Below, one piece after another: positions 17,502-26,720 of a stretch of 45,690 nucleotides of DNA; the first letter of the stretch is position 1; each line of letters begins with the position of its first letter. Source of the DNA: an uncultured Bacteroidales bacterium (lineage in GTDB: Bacteria; Bacteroidota; Bacteroidia; Bacteroidales; UBA932); NCBI GenBank assembly GCA_944326255.1, contig CALVDG010000018.1, forward strand, positions 1 to 45,690, read 5' to 3'. The notes below the pieces were generated by a model, which worked only from the letters and a program-made list of their open reading frames with translations, did not search any database and had not been told where the DNA came from. The position numbers and the translations under genes were made by a program.

Positions 17502-18818
17502 ATGAAAAGCAAGAGAATACCGCCGATGGCGTGGATCCCGACCCTGTATGTGGCGGAGGGGCTGCCTTACGTGGCAGTGAACACGCTGTCAGTCATCATG
17601 TACAAGAATCTCGGAATGTCGAACACCGACATCGCCTTCTATACCGGATGGCTGTATCTGCCGTGGGTCATCAAGCCGTTCTGGAGCCCGTTTGTGGATA
17701 TCATAAGGACCAAGCGGTGGTGGACGGTAACGACACAGTTCATTATCGGAGCTGCGTTTGCGGCCATCGCGCTGACCCTGCCGCTGGACAGTTACGTGGT
17801 GCTGTCGCTGGCTGTGTTCTGGCTGATCGGATTTGCTTCGGCCACACACGACATAGCGGCGGACGGATACTACATGCTGGCGCTGGACTCCTCGGACCAG
17901 TCGCTGTACGTGGGGATCCGCAGCGCGTTCTACCGGCTGGCGACCATCATCGGGCAGGGCGGAGTCGTGATGGCGGCCGGGTGGATGGAAACGGCTTTAG
18001 GGAATGTACCCCGGGCATGGGCGGTGACCTTCCTGATACTCTCGGTGCTGTTCCTGCTCATCGCATTTTACCATTCGCGGATACTGCCCCGGCCGGCGGA
18101 GGACAGGCCCTCCGGAGCAATGCCCGGCAAACCCGCATCCGGTCACAGCACCGCCCGCATCCTCCGCGAGTTCGTCGGCACCTTCGGCTCATTTTTCCGA
18201 AAAAAGCATGTATGGATCGCCGTCACCTTCATTCTCCTGTACCGCTTCCCCGAAGCCCAGCTCGTGAAGATGATCAACCCCTTCCTGCTCGACCCCGCAA
18301 CAGAAGGAGGTCTCGGCCTGAGCACCGCCCAGGTCGGTCTGGTCTACGGCACGATAGGCATCATAGGCCTGACGCTCGGCGGCATCCTCGGCGGCGTGCT
18401 CGTGTCGCGCTACGGACTCAAACGCTGCCTCTGGCCCATGGCCCTGGCCCTCACCCTGCCCTGCGGCGTATTCTGCTGGATGAGCATGGCCCAGCCCGAC
18501 CCGGCCTCCATGCTGAACCTGGTCCTGATCAACGCCTGCGTCTTCATCGAGCAGTTCGGCTACGGTGTCGGCTTCACCTCCTTCATGCTCTACATGATGT
18601 ATTTCGCCGAAGGGCCCAGCAAGACCTCCCACTACGCCATCTGTACCGCATTCATGGCCCTCGGCATGATGATACCGGGCATGTTCGCGGGCGTCCTGCA
18701 GGAATGGATGGGCTACGTCGGCTTCTTCTGGTGGATCATGGGCTGCTGCCTCGTCACCCTCGCAGTCACCGCCCTCATCAAGGTCGATCCGTCCTTTGGC
18801 CGCAAAAGTCAGACATAA
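17502..18818 (+). CDS. AmpG-like MFS permease
   Basis: A 438-residue major facilitator protein with about 12 membrane segments. It resembles the AmpG branch, inner-membrane permeases for anhydro-muropeptides: the opening IPTLYVAEGLPYVAVNTLS, the WVIKPFWSPFVD segment after the first helices, and ATHDIAADGYYM in place of the family motif ATQDIxxDA. The central loop (about 195-225) is rich in Pro and Arg. An earlier ATG at 17472 would add ten residues; the ATG at 17502 starts a more typical N-terminus and is preferred. The muramidase-like DUF1343 gene 2 kb downstream fits a role in wall recycling. Substrate is inferred from family resemblance, which is moderate; other AmpG-like proteins carry unrelated compounds. 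Confidence 0.78.
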   Translation: MKSKRIPPMAWIPTLYVAEGLPYVAVNTLSVIMYKNLGMSNTDIAFYTGWLYLPWVIKPFWSPFVDIIRTKRWWTVTTQFIIGAAFAAIALTLPLDSYVVLSLAVFWLIGFASATHDIAADGYYMLALDSSDQSLYVGIRSAFYRLATIIGQGGVVMAAGWMETALGNVPRAWAVTFLILSVLFLLIAFYHSRILPRPAEDRPSGAMPGKPASGHSTARILREFVGTFGSFFRKKHVWIAVTFILLYRFPEAQLVKMINPFLLDPATEGGLGLSTAQVGLVYGTIGIIGLTLGGILGGVLVSRYGLKRCLWPMALALTLPCGVFCWMSMAQPDPASMLNLVLINACVFIEQFGYGVGFTSFMLYMMYFAEGPSKTSHYAICTAFMALGMMIPGMFAGVLQEWMGYVGFFWWIMGCCLVTLAVTALIKVDPSFGRKSQT

Positions 18819-18842
18819 AAACGGTTCACTTTCCCAAAGAAG

Positions 18843-18873
18843 TTTGAAAAATACCAAACAGTTTCTAACTTTG
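18843..18873 (+). promoter_or_regulatory. Promoter of the antiporter gene, abutting the start codon
   Basis: TTTG at 18843-18846, 19 bases, then TAACTTTG at 18866-18873: an exact match to the Bacteroidetes pattern. Only four bases separate the -7 element from the ATG at 18878, so transcription should begin at or next to the start codon and the mRNA would be leaderless. Confidence 0.7.
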
Positions 18874-18877
18874 TAGG

Positions 18878-20914
18878 ATGAAGTGGATTGACCTTAGCCT
18901 GCCGATAACCGACCCGACGTGGATATTCCTGATCGTGCTGTTGATCATACTTTTCGCGCCGCTGCTGTTCAACCGGCTGCGGATACCCAACATCATCGGG
19001 ATGATACTGGCGGGCGTGCTTATCGGCGAGCACGGACTCAATCTGCTGGCCAGGGACAGCAGTTTCGAGCTGTTCGGCAACGTAGGTCTGTACTACATCA
19101 TGTTCCTGGCCGGTCTGGAGATCAACATGAGCGACTTCAAGCGCAACCGCAGGAAAGCCGCCGTCCTGGGCCTGCTGGCATTCCTGATTCCCATCTCGAT
19201 AGGGTTCATAGTCAACACGACGCTGCTCAAGTACAGTGTCGTCACATCCATACTGCTGGCCAGCATGTATGCCTCCTATACTCTCATATCCTATCCTATC
19301 GTGCTGAGGCTAGGAGTGTCCCGCCAGAGAAGCGTCAGCATCGCAGTAGGCGCGACAGCCGTCACCGACACGCTGACCCTGCTGGTACTGGCCGTCATCA
19401 GCGGCATCTATCAGGGAGGCACGGGACAGATGTACTGGATAGGTCTGGCCATCAAGGTCGTACTGACAGGCGCCCTCATCATGTACGCGGTGCCCCGCAT
19501 CGCCCGCTGGTTCTTCCGCAAGTACGAAGACACCATCATGCAGTTCATCTTCGTGATGGTCCTGCTGTTCGCGTCTGCCGGGCTGATGGAGATAGCCGGA
19601 CTTGAAGGCATACTCGGAGCATTCCTCGCCGGCATACTGCTCAACAGACTCATACCCAACATCTCCCCGCTGAAGAACCACATAGAGTTCGTCGGCAACG
19701 CCCTGTTCATCCCGTTCTTCCTGATAGGCGTAGGAATGTTGATAGACCTCCGGGTAATCTTCGGACACGGGGACGCGCTGAAGGTAGCCGCCGTGATGAC
19801 AGCCACGGCCATCACCGGCAAATGGCTGGCCAGCTTCGTCACCCAGAAGAGCTTCCGCATGTCGCGGACCGAACGGCGGCTGATGTTCGGACTGAGCACC
19901 TCGCAGGCCGCCGCCACCCTGGCAGCCGCGCTCATCGGTCACGGCATCATCCTGCCTGACGGCAGCCGCCTGCTGAGCGACGACGTGCTCAACGGCACCA
20001 TCCTGCTCATACTGGTCACCTGCATCGTAAGCTCGCTGACCACCCAGAGCGCAGCCAGAAAGACCGCCGTTGAGCAGCCGGCCGACAACGCATCCGACTC
20101 CGGTCAGGAAAAGATCCTGATACCGGTCGCCAATCCGGACACTGTCAGGGACATGGTCTGCTTCTCACTGGCGATACGCAACCCCAATATAAAAGACAAT
20201 GTACACGCGCTCAGCATCATATACGACAGTGACAACCCCCAGGCCGTCTCCACCGGTGCCCGCAACCTGGAAACGGCCGCCAAGATAGCCGCCTCGGCCC
20301 ATGTGGACCTCAAGAAGATAAGCCGCTACGACATCAACATCGCGTCCGGTATCATCCACACTGTCAAGGAGCAGAACATCACCAGCCTGATTGTCGGACT
20401 GCGAAGGGACTCGGACATCAAGAGCTACATCATCGGAAATCTGGCCACCAACCTGCTCCGCAGTCTCTGCTGCGAGATTATGGTCACACGCCTGACCGTA
20501 CCGGTCAACACCCTGGGCAGGATCATCATAGCCGTGCCGCCCAAGGCCGAATACGAGCCTGGTTTCCGGAAATGGGTGGAGCATTTCGGCCGTCTTGGCA
20601 ACTCCCTGGAGCGCCGTCTGGACTTCTTCGCCACCGACAGCACTATCTCCGTACTCCAGCCCCTGATGATGGAGGAGTTCAAAAGCACAGAGGCTTCTTT
20701 CCAGAGCATGGAGAGTTTCGACAGCCTTCCTTCGCTGATATCAAAGGCCGGCAGCGACAGCCTGCTCGCCGTCATAAGCGCACGGCAGGGTTCCATCTCC
20801 TACGACAGCTCCTTTGAGCGTCTGCCCAAGATGCTGGGCAAGGATTTCACCGAGTCCAGCCTCATCCTGCTCTATCCCGAAAAATACGACGAATCAGGCC
20901 ACAGCCTCAATTAA
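18878..20914 (+). CDS. Kef-type cation:proton antiporter (CPA2) with Usp domains
   Basis: A 678-residue protein. Residues 1 to about 395 form a CPA2 (Na+/H+ exchanger superfamily) membrane domain with about 12 segments, with LRIPNIIGMILAGVLIGEHG near the N-terminus and TAVTDTLTLLVLA as the likely ion-site helix. Residues about 410-670 are soluble and look like two universal stress protein folds; the first begins EKILIPVANPDTVRDMV. CPA2 proteins exchange Na+ or K+ for protons at the inner membrane and the Usp part is thought to sense nucleotides. The ion is unknown. No other ATG lies near the start, so the ATG at 18878, four bases after a strong -7 element, is accepted. The DUF1343 gene follows after 10 bases. 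Confidence 0.9.
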   Translation: MKWIDLSLPITDPTWIFLIVLLIILFAPLLFNRLRIPNIIGMILAGVLIGEHGLNLLARDSSFELFGNVGLYYIMFLAGLEINMSDFKRNRRKAAVLGLLAFLIPISIGFIVNTTLLKYSVVTSILLASMYASYTLISYPIVLRLGVSRQRSVSIAVGATAVTDTLTLLVLAVISGIYQGGTGQMYWIGLAIKVVLTGALIMYAVPRIARWFFRKYEDTIMQFIFVMVLLFASAGLMEIAGLEGILGAFLAGILLNRLIPNISPLKNHIEFVGNALFIPFFLIGVGMLIDLRVIFGHGDALKVAAVMTATAITGKWLASFVTQKSFRMSRTERRLMFGLSTSQAAATLAAALIGHGIILPDGSRLLSDDVLNGTILLILVTCIVSSLTTQSAARKTAVEQPADNASDSGQEKILIPVANPDTVRDMVCFSLAIRNPNIKDNVHALSIIYDSDNPQAVSTGARNLETAAKIAASAHVDLKKISRYDINIASGIIHTVKEQNITSLIVGLRRDSDIKSYIIGNLATNLLRSLCCEIMVTRLTVPVNTLGRIIIAVPPKAEYEPGFRKWVEHFGRLGNSLERRLDFFATDSTISVLQPLMMEEFKSTEASFQSMESFDSLPSLISKAGSDSLLAVISARQGSISYDSSFERLPKMLGKDFTESSLILLYPEKYDESGHSLN

Positions 20915-20924
20915 TATCACGATT

Positions 20925-22196
20925 ATGAAATCTGTATTGCATATTTTCACGACATTCCTCCTACTTGCCACAGTTCAGGGATATCTTGCTGCGCAGCAGG
21001 TGAGGACGGGCATAGACGTGCTGGAAGAGAACGGTTTCGAGCAGGTAAGGGGAAAGCGGATAGGACTCGTGACCAATCCGACCGGAGTGGACCGGTATCT
21101 CAACTCCACTATAGACGTGCTGTTCAACGCCCCTGACGTGGAGCTGGTGGCTCTTTTCGGGCCGGAGCACGGGGTCAGAGGCAATGCCCATGCGGGCGAG
21201 CATGTCGATGAAGCGGCTGTGGACCAACGGACCGGAGTGCCCATCTTCTCGCTCTACGGCCGCACCCGGATGCCGTCATCCGACCAGCTGGAGGATCTGG
21301 ACGCAATAGTCTACGACATCCAGGACATAGGCTGCCGCTCCTACACCTACATCAGCACCATGGGCAACGTGATGAAGGTAGCGGCGATGGAGGACGTGGA
21401 GATGATCATCCTGGACCGTCCCAATCCCCTTGGAGGACTCAGGGTAGAGGGGCCGGGCGTGGAAGACTCCCTGATATCTTTTGTAGGACAATACAATATC
21501 CCCTATGTCTACGGTCTCACCTGCGGAGAGCTGGCCATGCTGCTCAACGAGGAGGGGATGCTGAAAGTTCCCGGCAGCCGGGGTCAGGACAGTACCGTCA
21601 AGTGCAGGCTTACGGTAGTGAGGATGAAAGGCTGGACCCGGGACATGAGCTGGGACGACACGGGGCTGATGTGGGTGCCTACCTCGCCCCATATACCGAC
21701 GCCCGAGGCTGCGTATCTATACCCGGCCACCGGCATACTGGGCGAGCTGGGATGCCTCTCCACCGGCATCGGTTACACCCTGCCATTCGGCATGATAGCC
21801 TGCGAGGGCATGGATGCCGACCTGCTGGCCTCCAGAATGAACGCCCTCTACCTGCCCGGACTGCTCTTCAGACCCATCTATGCCACTCCGTTCTACGGCT
21901 CGCTCAAGGGCCGCAATATCGGAGGCGTGCAGATATACATCACCGACTTCGGGACCGCCAGGCTGTCCGAGATACAGTTCTACGCCATGGAAGTCATAGC
22001 CGGCATCAAGCCGGACTTCAAGCCGTTCGATGTCCCTGCATCGAGGCTGGAGATGTTCGACAAGGTCACCGGCTCGAAGAGCGTACGTCAGGAGTTCGGG
22101 AAGCGGCTCAGGTACGAGGACATCTTCAGTCTCTGGAATGATTTTTCAGTAAAGTTTCAGAAAATGTCCGAAAAATATCACCTCTACGGACAATAA
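20925..22196 (+). CDS. DUF1343 exo-beta-N-acetylmuramidase-like protein (NamZ/GH171)
   Basis: A 423-residue exported protein of family DUF1343. The signal peptide runs to about residue 24 (ending YLAAQ). Family hallmarks are the start VRTGIDVL, RIGLVTNPTGV, ALFGPEHGVRG, SLYG-R-P, VYDIQDIGCRSYTYIST, DRPNPLGG, and PTSPHIPTPE. The characterised Bacillus member (NamZ, formerly YbbC) removes terminal MurNAc from peptidoglycan fragments and founds CAZy family GH171. Periplasmic wall turnover is therefore the likely role. The frame is open upstream to 20814 inside the antiporter gene, but the ATG at 20925 gives a normal signal peptide. It lies 10 bases after the antiporter gene and about 2.1 kb after the AmpG-like permease. 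Confidence 0.9.
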   Translation: MKSVLHIFTTFLLLATVQGYLAAQQVRTGIDVLEENGFEQVRGKRIGLVTNPTGVDRYLNSTIDVLFNAPDVELVALFGPEHGVRGNAHAGEHVDEAAVDQRTGVPIFSLYGRTRMPSSDQLEDLDAIVYDIQDIGCRSYTYISTMGNVMKVAAMEDVEMIILDRPNPLGGLRVEGPGVEDSLISFVGQYNIPYVYGLTCGELAMLLNEEGMLKVPGSRGQDSTVKCRLTVVRMKGWTRDMSWDDTGLMWVPTSPHIPTPEAAYLYPATGILGELGCLSTGIGYTLPFGMIACEGMDADLLASRMNALYLPGLLFRPIYATPFYGSLKGRNIGGVQIYITDFGTARLSEIQFYAMEVIAGIKPDFKPFDVPASRLEMFDKVTGSKSVRQEFGKRLRYEDIFSLWNDFSVKFQKMSEKYHLYGQ

Positions 22197-22280
22197 CTTA
22201 GAATCACGGTTTTCCGCTATATGAAAAATCCTGGATTATAACGAATTTTGTATTTTATTTACTCAAACCAAATTCAAAGT

Positions 22281-23354
22281 ATGAAAATCAGATATTTTCG
22301 CACAGCAGGGCTGGTTCTGTCCTGCGTCCTTGCCGCAGCCACCGCTTTAAGCTGCCAGAAGCCCGATGATCCCAATGATACCGACGAGCCAGGCACTCCC
22401 GACAAGCCGGAAAGTACCAGTCTCATAAAGTCAGTGAACATACACATGTCCGAATACGAAGGATCATATTACTACGAATTCGGATACGATGACCAGAACC
22501 GCGTATCCAAAATTCTCCGCTCTAATGTTGACGATGAATCCGGACAGATCAGCGATGATAGTATCAACATTGACGTATCGTATCAAGACGGTTCTATAAG
22601 CCTGATCTACCACTTCTCCGACGGAGAGCAGCGGCAGATCCTGGCCGAGGTTGACGGAAACGGACGTGCGGTCAGGACTGACAACGATTACGAAGGTCCC
22701 GTCACGATGACCTACGATGCTTCCGGTATGCTTTCCGCCATAGAGGCTGATTATGACTACTACGACGGTTCCAATCTCATCACGTTCACAAGGGAGAACG
22801 GGAACACAACAAGTCTGTCATTAGACGGTGTCCCCTGCTTTAAATTCTACTACACAGACAAGGCCGCTGCTAATGTCAACCTGAACCTCAACTGGATGCT
22901 CACATTGGGCCATGGCTGTTTCCTTGACTGGGGCATACAGTGGCTCGGCGTACTGGGAATGCTCGGCGAAGGCGACACCCACTATGCTCTGCCCATGTAT
23001 TGGGTAGACCAGTCACCGGCAGGCATGGGCGGAGGCGAGATAGATGAATCGATGCTGGACGAGCCCGTCATCATTGATGAGTTTTCTGTCAGCGGCTGGT
23101 ATGAATATGAGGACGATAATGCCGGATACGAATGCTCCGTCACCGACGACGGCAGACTTGTCAGCATGACAGCCAAGATACCTGTATACAACGTCACCTT
23201 TAAACTGACCGGGGAATACGAGGTGGATCCGGAAGACTACGATCCCGACACTCATACCTACAGTTCTTCCTGGATAAACATCACAGATAAAGAAGAGTTA
23301 TCCCGGACATTCCTCGACTACGCCTGCTACGAAGTCACCATCGTCTACTACTAA
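22281..23354 (+). CDS. Lipoprotein, DUF4595-like
   Basis: A 357-residue lipoprotein. The signal peptide ends ALSC with Cys25, followed by a Pro/Asp/Thr-rich tether (about 26-50). The mature part begins with repeats resembling DUF4595 and YD-type strands: YYYEFGYDDQNRVSKI, then QDGSISLIY, VTMTYDASGMLSAI. The middle (about 205-245) is aromatic and glycine-rich, and the end VTFKLTGEYEVDP looks like an outer beta-strand. Function unknown; such proteins are common exported proteins of Bacteroidales. The acidic stretch after the Cys is compatible with surface export. A start at 22248 would precede the signal peptide by 11 residues and is rejected. It is convergent with the GH13 gene at 23441. Confidence 0.65.
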   Translation: MKIRYFRTAGLVLSCVLAAATALSCQKPDDPNDTDEPGTPDKPESTSLIKSVNIHMSEYEGSYYYEFGYDDQNRVSKILRSNVDDESGQISDDSINIDVSYQDGSISLIYHFSDGEQRQILAEVDGNGRAVRTDNDYEGPVTMTYDASGMLSAIEADYDYYDGSNLITFTRENGNTTSLSLDGVPCFKFYYTDKAAANVNLNLNWMLTLGHGCFLDWGIQWLGVLGMLGEGDTHYALPMYWVDQSPAGMGGGEIDESMLDEPVIIDEFSVSGWYEYEDDNAGYECSVTDDGRLVSMTAKIPVYNVTFKLTGEYEVDPEDYDPDTHTYSSSWINITDKEELSRTFLDYACYEVTIVYY

Positions 23355-23379
23355 CCGTTCTATTCCTGACAGCATAACA

Positions 23380-23420
23380 AAAGGCGTATGCCGCAGCCGT
23401 CATGGCCCGCATACGCCTTT
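23380..23420. terminator. Bidirectional terminator between convergent genes
   Basis: AAAGGCGTATGC (23380-23391) and GCATACGCCTTT (23409-23420) are perfect 12-base inverted arms around a 17-base loop. It lies between two convergent genes, 25 bases after one stop and 20 bases after the other. The A and T ends of the arms give short T runs on each strand. AGCATA flanks it on both sides. Confidence 0.8.
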
Positions 23421-23440
23421 CAGCATACCGTTATCCGAAG

Positions 23441-25387
23441 TCAGAACTGGAGGACGAGGGAGGTCATGCCGGGAACGGTAAGCGGTTCCGTGCCGCGGCT
23501 GACTGTCGCTCCGGTGAGGATGTCGCAACCGGTGAATCCGTCTTTCCCGAGCGCAGCGGAGGCCGCGTCGAATATCTCGGCGTAGTGAGCCCAGTCGAGA
23601 GAGACGGACTCGGTGCCGTTGTTGATTACGACCATCACGAAGTCCTTGAAGTCAGGGGTGTAGCGGAAGTACACGTAGGCGTTCACCAGGTCGCCGAAAG
23701 GCATGAAGTGCATCAGCTTGCCCTTGGTCACGGCCTCGGAAGTCTTCCTCCACTGCATCAGTGTGCGGGTGTGGTCGAACATCTCGTTCTGCAGAGGTGT
23801 ACGTCCGACAGAAGTGAAGGCATTGACCTTGTCGCCTTTCCAGCCGCCGGGGAAGTCGGTCCTCCACCAGGCGTCGCCCTTGCCTATCATCTCCTCGGGT
23901 CCGTGCATCAGGATCTCGTCACCATAGTACCACTGGGGCACGCCGCGCATGGTCAGCAGCAGCGTGGTCGCATTCTTCATACGCGCCAGTACGGTCTCGT
24001 CGGAGTCCTTGTAGGTCCCGAAACGGATGGCCGGGCGCTCCATGTCGTGGTTGGTGATGAAGGTCAGCAGGTTGTAGGGATTGTAGTAGGCGAAGTCGAG
24101 GGACACGGAGCCGTAGACGCGCTTGATGCCGTCATCGTAGCCCAGGTTCTCATTCTGTACGAATGCCTCGGAGATAGCGTCGGTCAGGGCGAAGTCCATC
24201 ACCATGGGCAGGTGCGAGGTATAGCCGTCGGCATTGGTCTTGAAGCCGCCGTCTGCTGTCCTGCAGCCCTCCCAGTAGGCTATCTGCTGGGTATTGTGGA
24301 ACCAGCACTCGCCCACGAGTGTAAAATTGGGGAACTCCTTCAGGATACCGGCAGTCCAGGCCGAGATGTCCTCCTTGCGGGTGTAGGGATAGGTGTCCAC
24401 GCGGATACCGTCCAGGTCAGCGTACTCTATCCACCACACAGCCAGCTGGATGTAGTACTGGAGACAGTAGGGATTGCTCAGGTTCATGTCGGGCATCGAG
24501 GTGTCAAACCAGCCGGTCACGCAGGCATCAATGTCAGTCTGCGCTGCATGAGGATCAGAGTGTCCGGACATGGCGTAGTTGGAGCGTGTAAACGTAGGAT
24601 GCTGGTGGATCCAGTCCTGGAAAGGCAGGTCGTTGTACCACCAGTGGGCGGTGCCGCTGTGGTTGGGCACGATGTCCTGGATGAACTTGATGCCCTTCTC
24701 ATGGGCGGCTGCCACGAGGGAGCGGTAAAGTTCGTTGGAGCCGTAACGGGGGTCTATCTGATAATAGTCCGCGCAGGCGTAGCCGTGGTAGGAATAGGTC
24801 GGTTCGTTGTCGAGGGTAATGGGAGTGGGCCAGATAGCTGTGATACCGAGGTCGGCCAGATAGTCCAGATGGTCCATGATGCCCTGCAGGTCACCGCCGT
24901 GACGCCCGCCCGGCAGCTTGTGGTTGCCTTTCTCGACGGTCAGGGGCGAGGAATCGTTCTTCTTGTCCCCGTTGGCGAAACGGTCCGGCATGAGCAGGTA
25001 CACCACGTCGGAAGGGCCGAAGCCCACTCTCTCGCGGGAGCCTTCCCTGCGCTTGCCTATGCTGTAGGCAAATGTCCCGGTCCTCCCGTCGGGATAGTTG
25101 ATGGTAAATGTATACTCCCCGGGAGTCAGGTTGTCGGCGATCTCCAGATCCACGAACAGATAGTTCGGGCTCTCGGCATAATGCACGGCCTTGACCGTAA
25201 TCCCGTCCGAGGCCACGGTTACATCCGCGCCCGAAAGTCCGGGAGCGTGCAGCATCAGCGTCAGCGGAGTCTCCATCCCGGTCCACCAGCAGGGCGGCTC
25301 CACGCGCAGTCCGTCCTGCGCACCGGCGGCAGAGGCCATCGAGGTAAGTCCCACCGCCGCCATCAAAGTTCTCAATACATTTTTCAT
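23441..25387 (-). CDS. Periplasmic GH13 neopullulanase/cyclomaltodextrinase (SusA-like)
   Basis: A 648-residue enzyme with a cleavable signal peptide (ending AAGAQ, no lipobox), so it should be periplasmic. An N-terminal beta domain (about 25-120) of the cyclomaltodextrinase type precedes the (beta/alpha)8 barrel. GH13 signatures are complete: DIVPNH, nucleophile Asp331 in GIRVDTYPY, acid Glu360 in LVGECWF, and Asp448 in FITNHDMER. The family cuts alpha-1,4 bonds in maltodextrins, pullulan or cyclodextrins. It is the last gene of the sus-like operon and most like SusA. The ATG at 25387 gives a normal signal peptide and lies 4 bases after the previous stop; an ATG at 25408 would overlap that gene. 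Confidence 0.93.
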   Translation of the reverse strand: MKNVLRTLMAAVGLTSMASAAGAQDGLRVEPPCWWTGMETPLTLMLHAPGLSGADVTVASDGITVKAVHYAESPNYLFVDLEIADNLTPGEYTFTINYPDGRTGTFAYSIGKRREGSRERVGFGPSDVVYLLMPDRFANGDKKNDSSPLTVEKGNHKLPGGRHGGDLQGIMDHLDYLADLGITAIWPTPITLDNEPTYSYHGYACADYYQIDPRYGSNELYRSLVAAAHEKGIKFIQDIVPNHSGTAHWWYNDLPFQDWIHQHPTFTRSNYAMSGHSDPHAAQTDIDACVTGWFDTSMPDMNLSNPYCLQYYIQLAVWWIEYADLDGIRVDTYPYTRKEDISAWTAGILKEFPNFTLVGECWFHNTQQIAYWEGCRTADGGFKTNADGYTSHLPMVMDFALTDAISEAFVQNENLGYDDGIKRVYGSVSLDFAYYNPYNLLTFITNHDMERPAIRFGTYKDSDETVLARMKNATTLLLTMRGVPQWYYGDEILMHGPEEMIGKGDAWWRTDFPGGWKGDKVNAFTSVGRTPLQNEMFDHTRTLMQWRKTSEAVTKGKLMHFMPFGDLVNAYVYFRYTPDFKDFVMVVINNGTESVSLDWAHYAEIFDAASAALGKDGFTGCDILTGATVSRGTEPLTVPGMTSLVLQF

Positions 25388-25391
25388 AATC

Positions 25392-26711
25392 CTAGAAGAC
25401 AAATTCATAACCGTGAGCGGGAAGAGTGTAACTCTCTCCGGCGATACCGCCTTCGGAAACAGTTACCGTAACTTCCTCCGCAGAGAAATTGAATACTGCC
25501 GCAAAGCCGTCACTGCCGTCGGCAAGGCGACGCTCAAAGGAGAATACCTTTTCCGGCTGATCATTGGCCAGTATGACCATCGGGGCACCCTCACGGGGAG
25601 CATACATGGACGGATGAGCGTCACGCATGGCTATAAGCTCCTTATAGAACTGCGTATAGCCCCCGCGGTCCTCCCAGACGATGGGGTCGCGCATGAAGAA
25701 CTCCAGCGAGTTGTCGTTGCCCACCTCCTGACCGCTGTAAATCAGAGGCATACCCGGCTCGGCGAAAGTAAGGGCTGCGAACTGGCGGGCAGCGTCTCCC
25801 ATCCGCTCAAACTCAGTACCGTTCCAGGAGTTCTCGTCATGGTTGGAAGTGAAGTTCATCTCGATGCTCTCCACCGGCAGCTTGCCCTCATGCTCCACGC
25901 GGTAGGCGGCATACTCGGCGGCTGTGGCCTTGCCCTGGGCGAGCCTGTTCATAAACGCATGGTTGGACCAGCCGTAATAGGCGTCGAAAGCGTCGGTCAT
26001 CAGAGCCGGCTCCTCGGACTCGGCCAGCATGAAGAGGTCGGGACGGATACCGCGCAGCTCTGCCACGGCCTCATTCCAGAAGTCCACCGGCACCTCATGG
26101 GCCACGTCGCAGCGGAAACCGTCCACACCGACCTCAGCCACCCAGTAAGTCATGGCATCGAGCATGGCAGCCCGCATATCGGCATTGTCGTAATTCAGTT
26201 CGGCCACGTCAGTCCAGTCGAAGGGAGCCACGGGCGTACCCGTACTGTCGTCCATCACATACCAGTCCGGATGCTCCGCTATCCAGCCGTGGTCACGGGA
26301 AGTGTGGTTGGCCACCCAGTCCAGGATGACCTTGAAGCCCAGCTCGTGAGCCTTGTCCACTACAGACCGGAAATCCTCTATGGTACCGAACTCGGGATTG
26401 ACAGCCTTGTAATCGCTGATAGAGTAATAACTGCCCAGCTCGCCCTTGCGCTCCAACTCACCTATCGGATATATGGGCATGAACCAGAGTATGTCCACTC
26501 CCAGCTCCCTTAGCCTGGGCAGATGCTCCTCCACAGCCTTGAGAGTGCCTTCCTGAGAATACTGGCGTACATTGACCTCATAGATTACGGCATCGGCAGT
26601 CCACTCGGGATGGATGACATTGGTTACGGGAGACTTGACTCCCTCATTGCCGGCGCATCCTGCGAGCAGCAGTGCGAGCGCGGCGACGGCTATTGTCCTT
26701 AGAAACTTCAT
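25392..26711 (-). CDS. GH13 alpha-amylase family lipoprotein
   Basis: A 439-residue lipoprotein (lipobox LAGC, Cys19) that is nearly all GH13 catalytic domain. Signatures are WVANHTS, nucleophile Asp202 in GFRCDVAHE, acid Glu231 in LAESEEP, and Asp292 in TSNHDEN, with a short C-terminal beta domain ending in the VF. It lacks the N-terminal domain of its two neighbours. The residues after Cys19 (AGNEG) do not strongly resemble the surface-export signal, so it may face the periplasm; this is uncertain. It begins 9 bases after the preceding GH13 gene and stops 4 bases before the next, so the three are one transcript. Likely substrate: maltodextrins. Confidence 0.92.
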   Translation of the reverse strand: MKFLRTIAVAALALLLAGCAGNEGVKSPVTNVIHPEWTADAVIYEVNVRQYSQEGTLKAVEEHLPRLRELGVDILWFMPIYPIGELERKGELGSYYSISDYKAVNPEFGTIEDFRSVVDKAHELGFKVILDWVANHTSRDHGWIAEHPDWYVMDDSTGTPVAPFDWTDVAELNYDNADMRAAMLDAMTYWVAEVGVDGFRCDVAHEVPVDFWNEAVAELRGIRPDLFMLAESEEPALMTDAFDAYYGWSNHAFMNRLAQGKATAAEYAAYRVEHEGKLPVESIEMNFTSNHDENSWNGTEFERMGDAARQFAALTFAEPGMPLIYSGQEVGNDNSLEFFMRDPIVWEDRGGYTQFYKELIAMRDAHPSMYAPREGAPMVILANDQPEKVFSFERRLADGSDGFAAVFNFSAEEVTVTVSEGGIAGESYTLPAHGYEFVF

Positions 26712-26720
26712 AACTTGTTA

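Noticed and set aside
23402..25471. A 689-codon plus-strand open frame opposite the SusA-like gene
   Set aside because: The minus strand has complete GH13 motifs and a signal peptide; the plus-strand product has no recognisable domain and would cross the terminator at 23380-23420.
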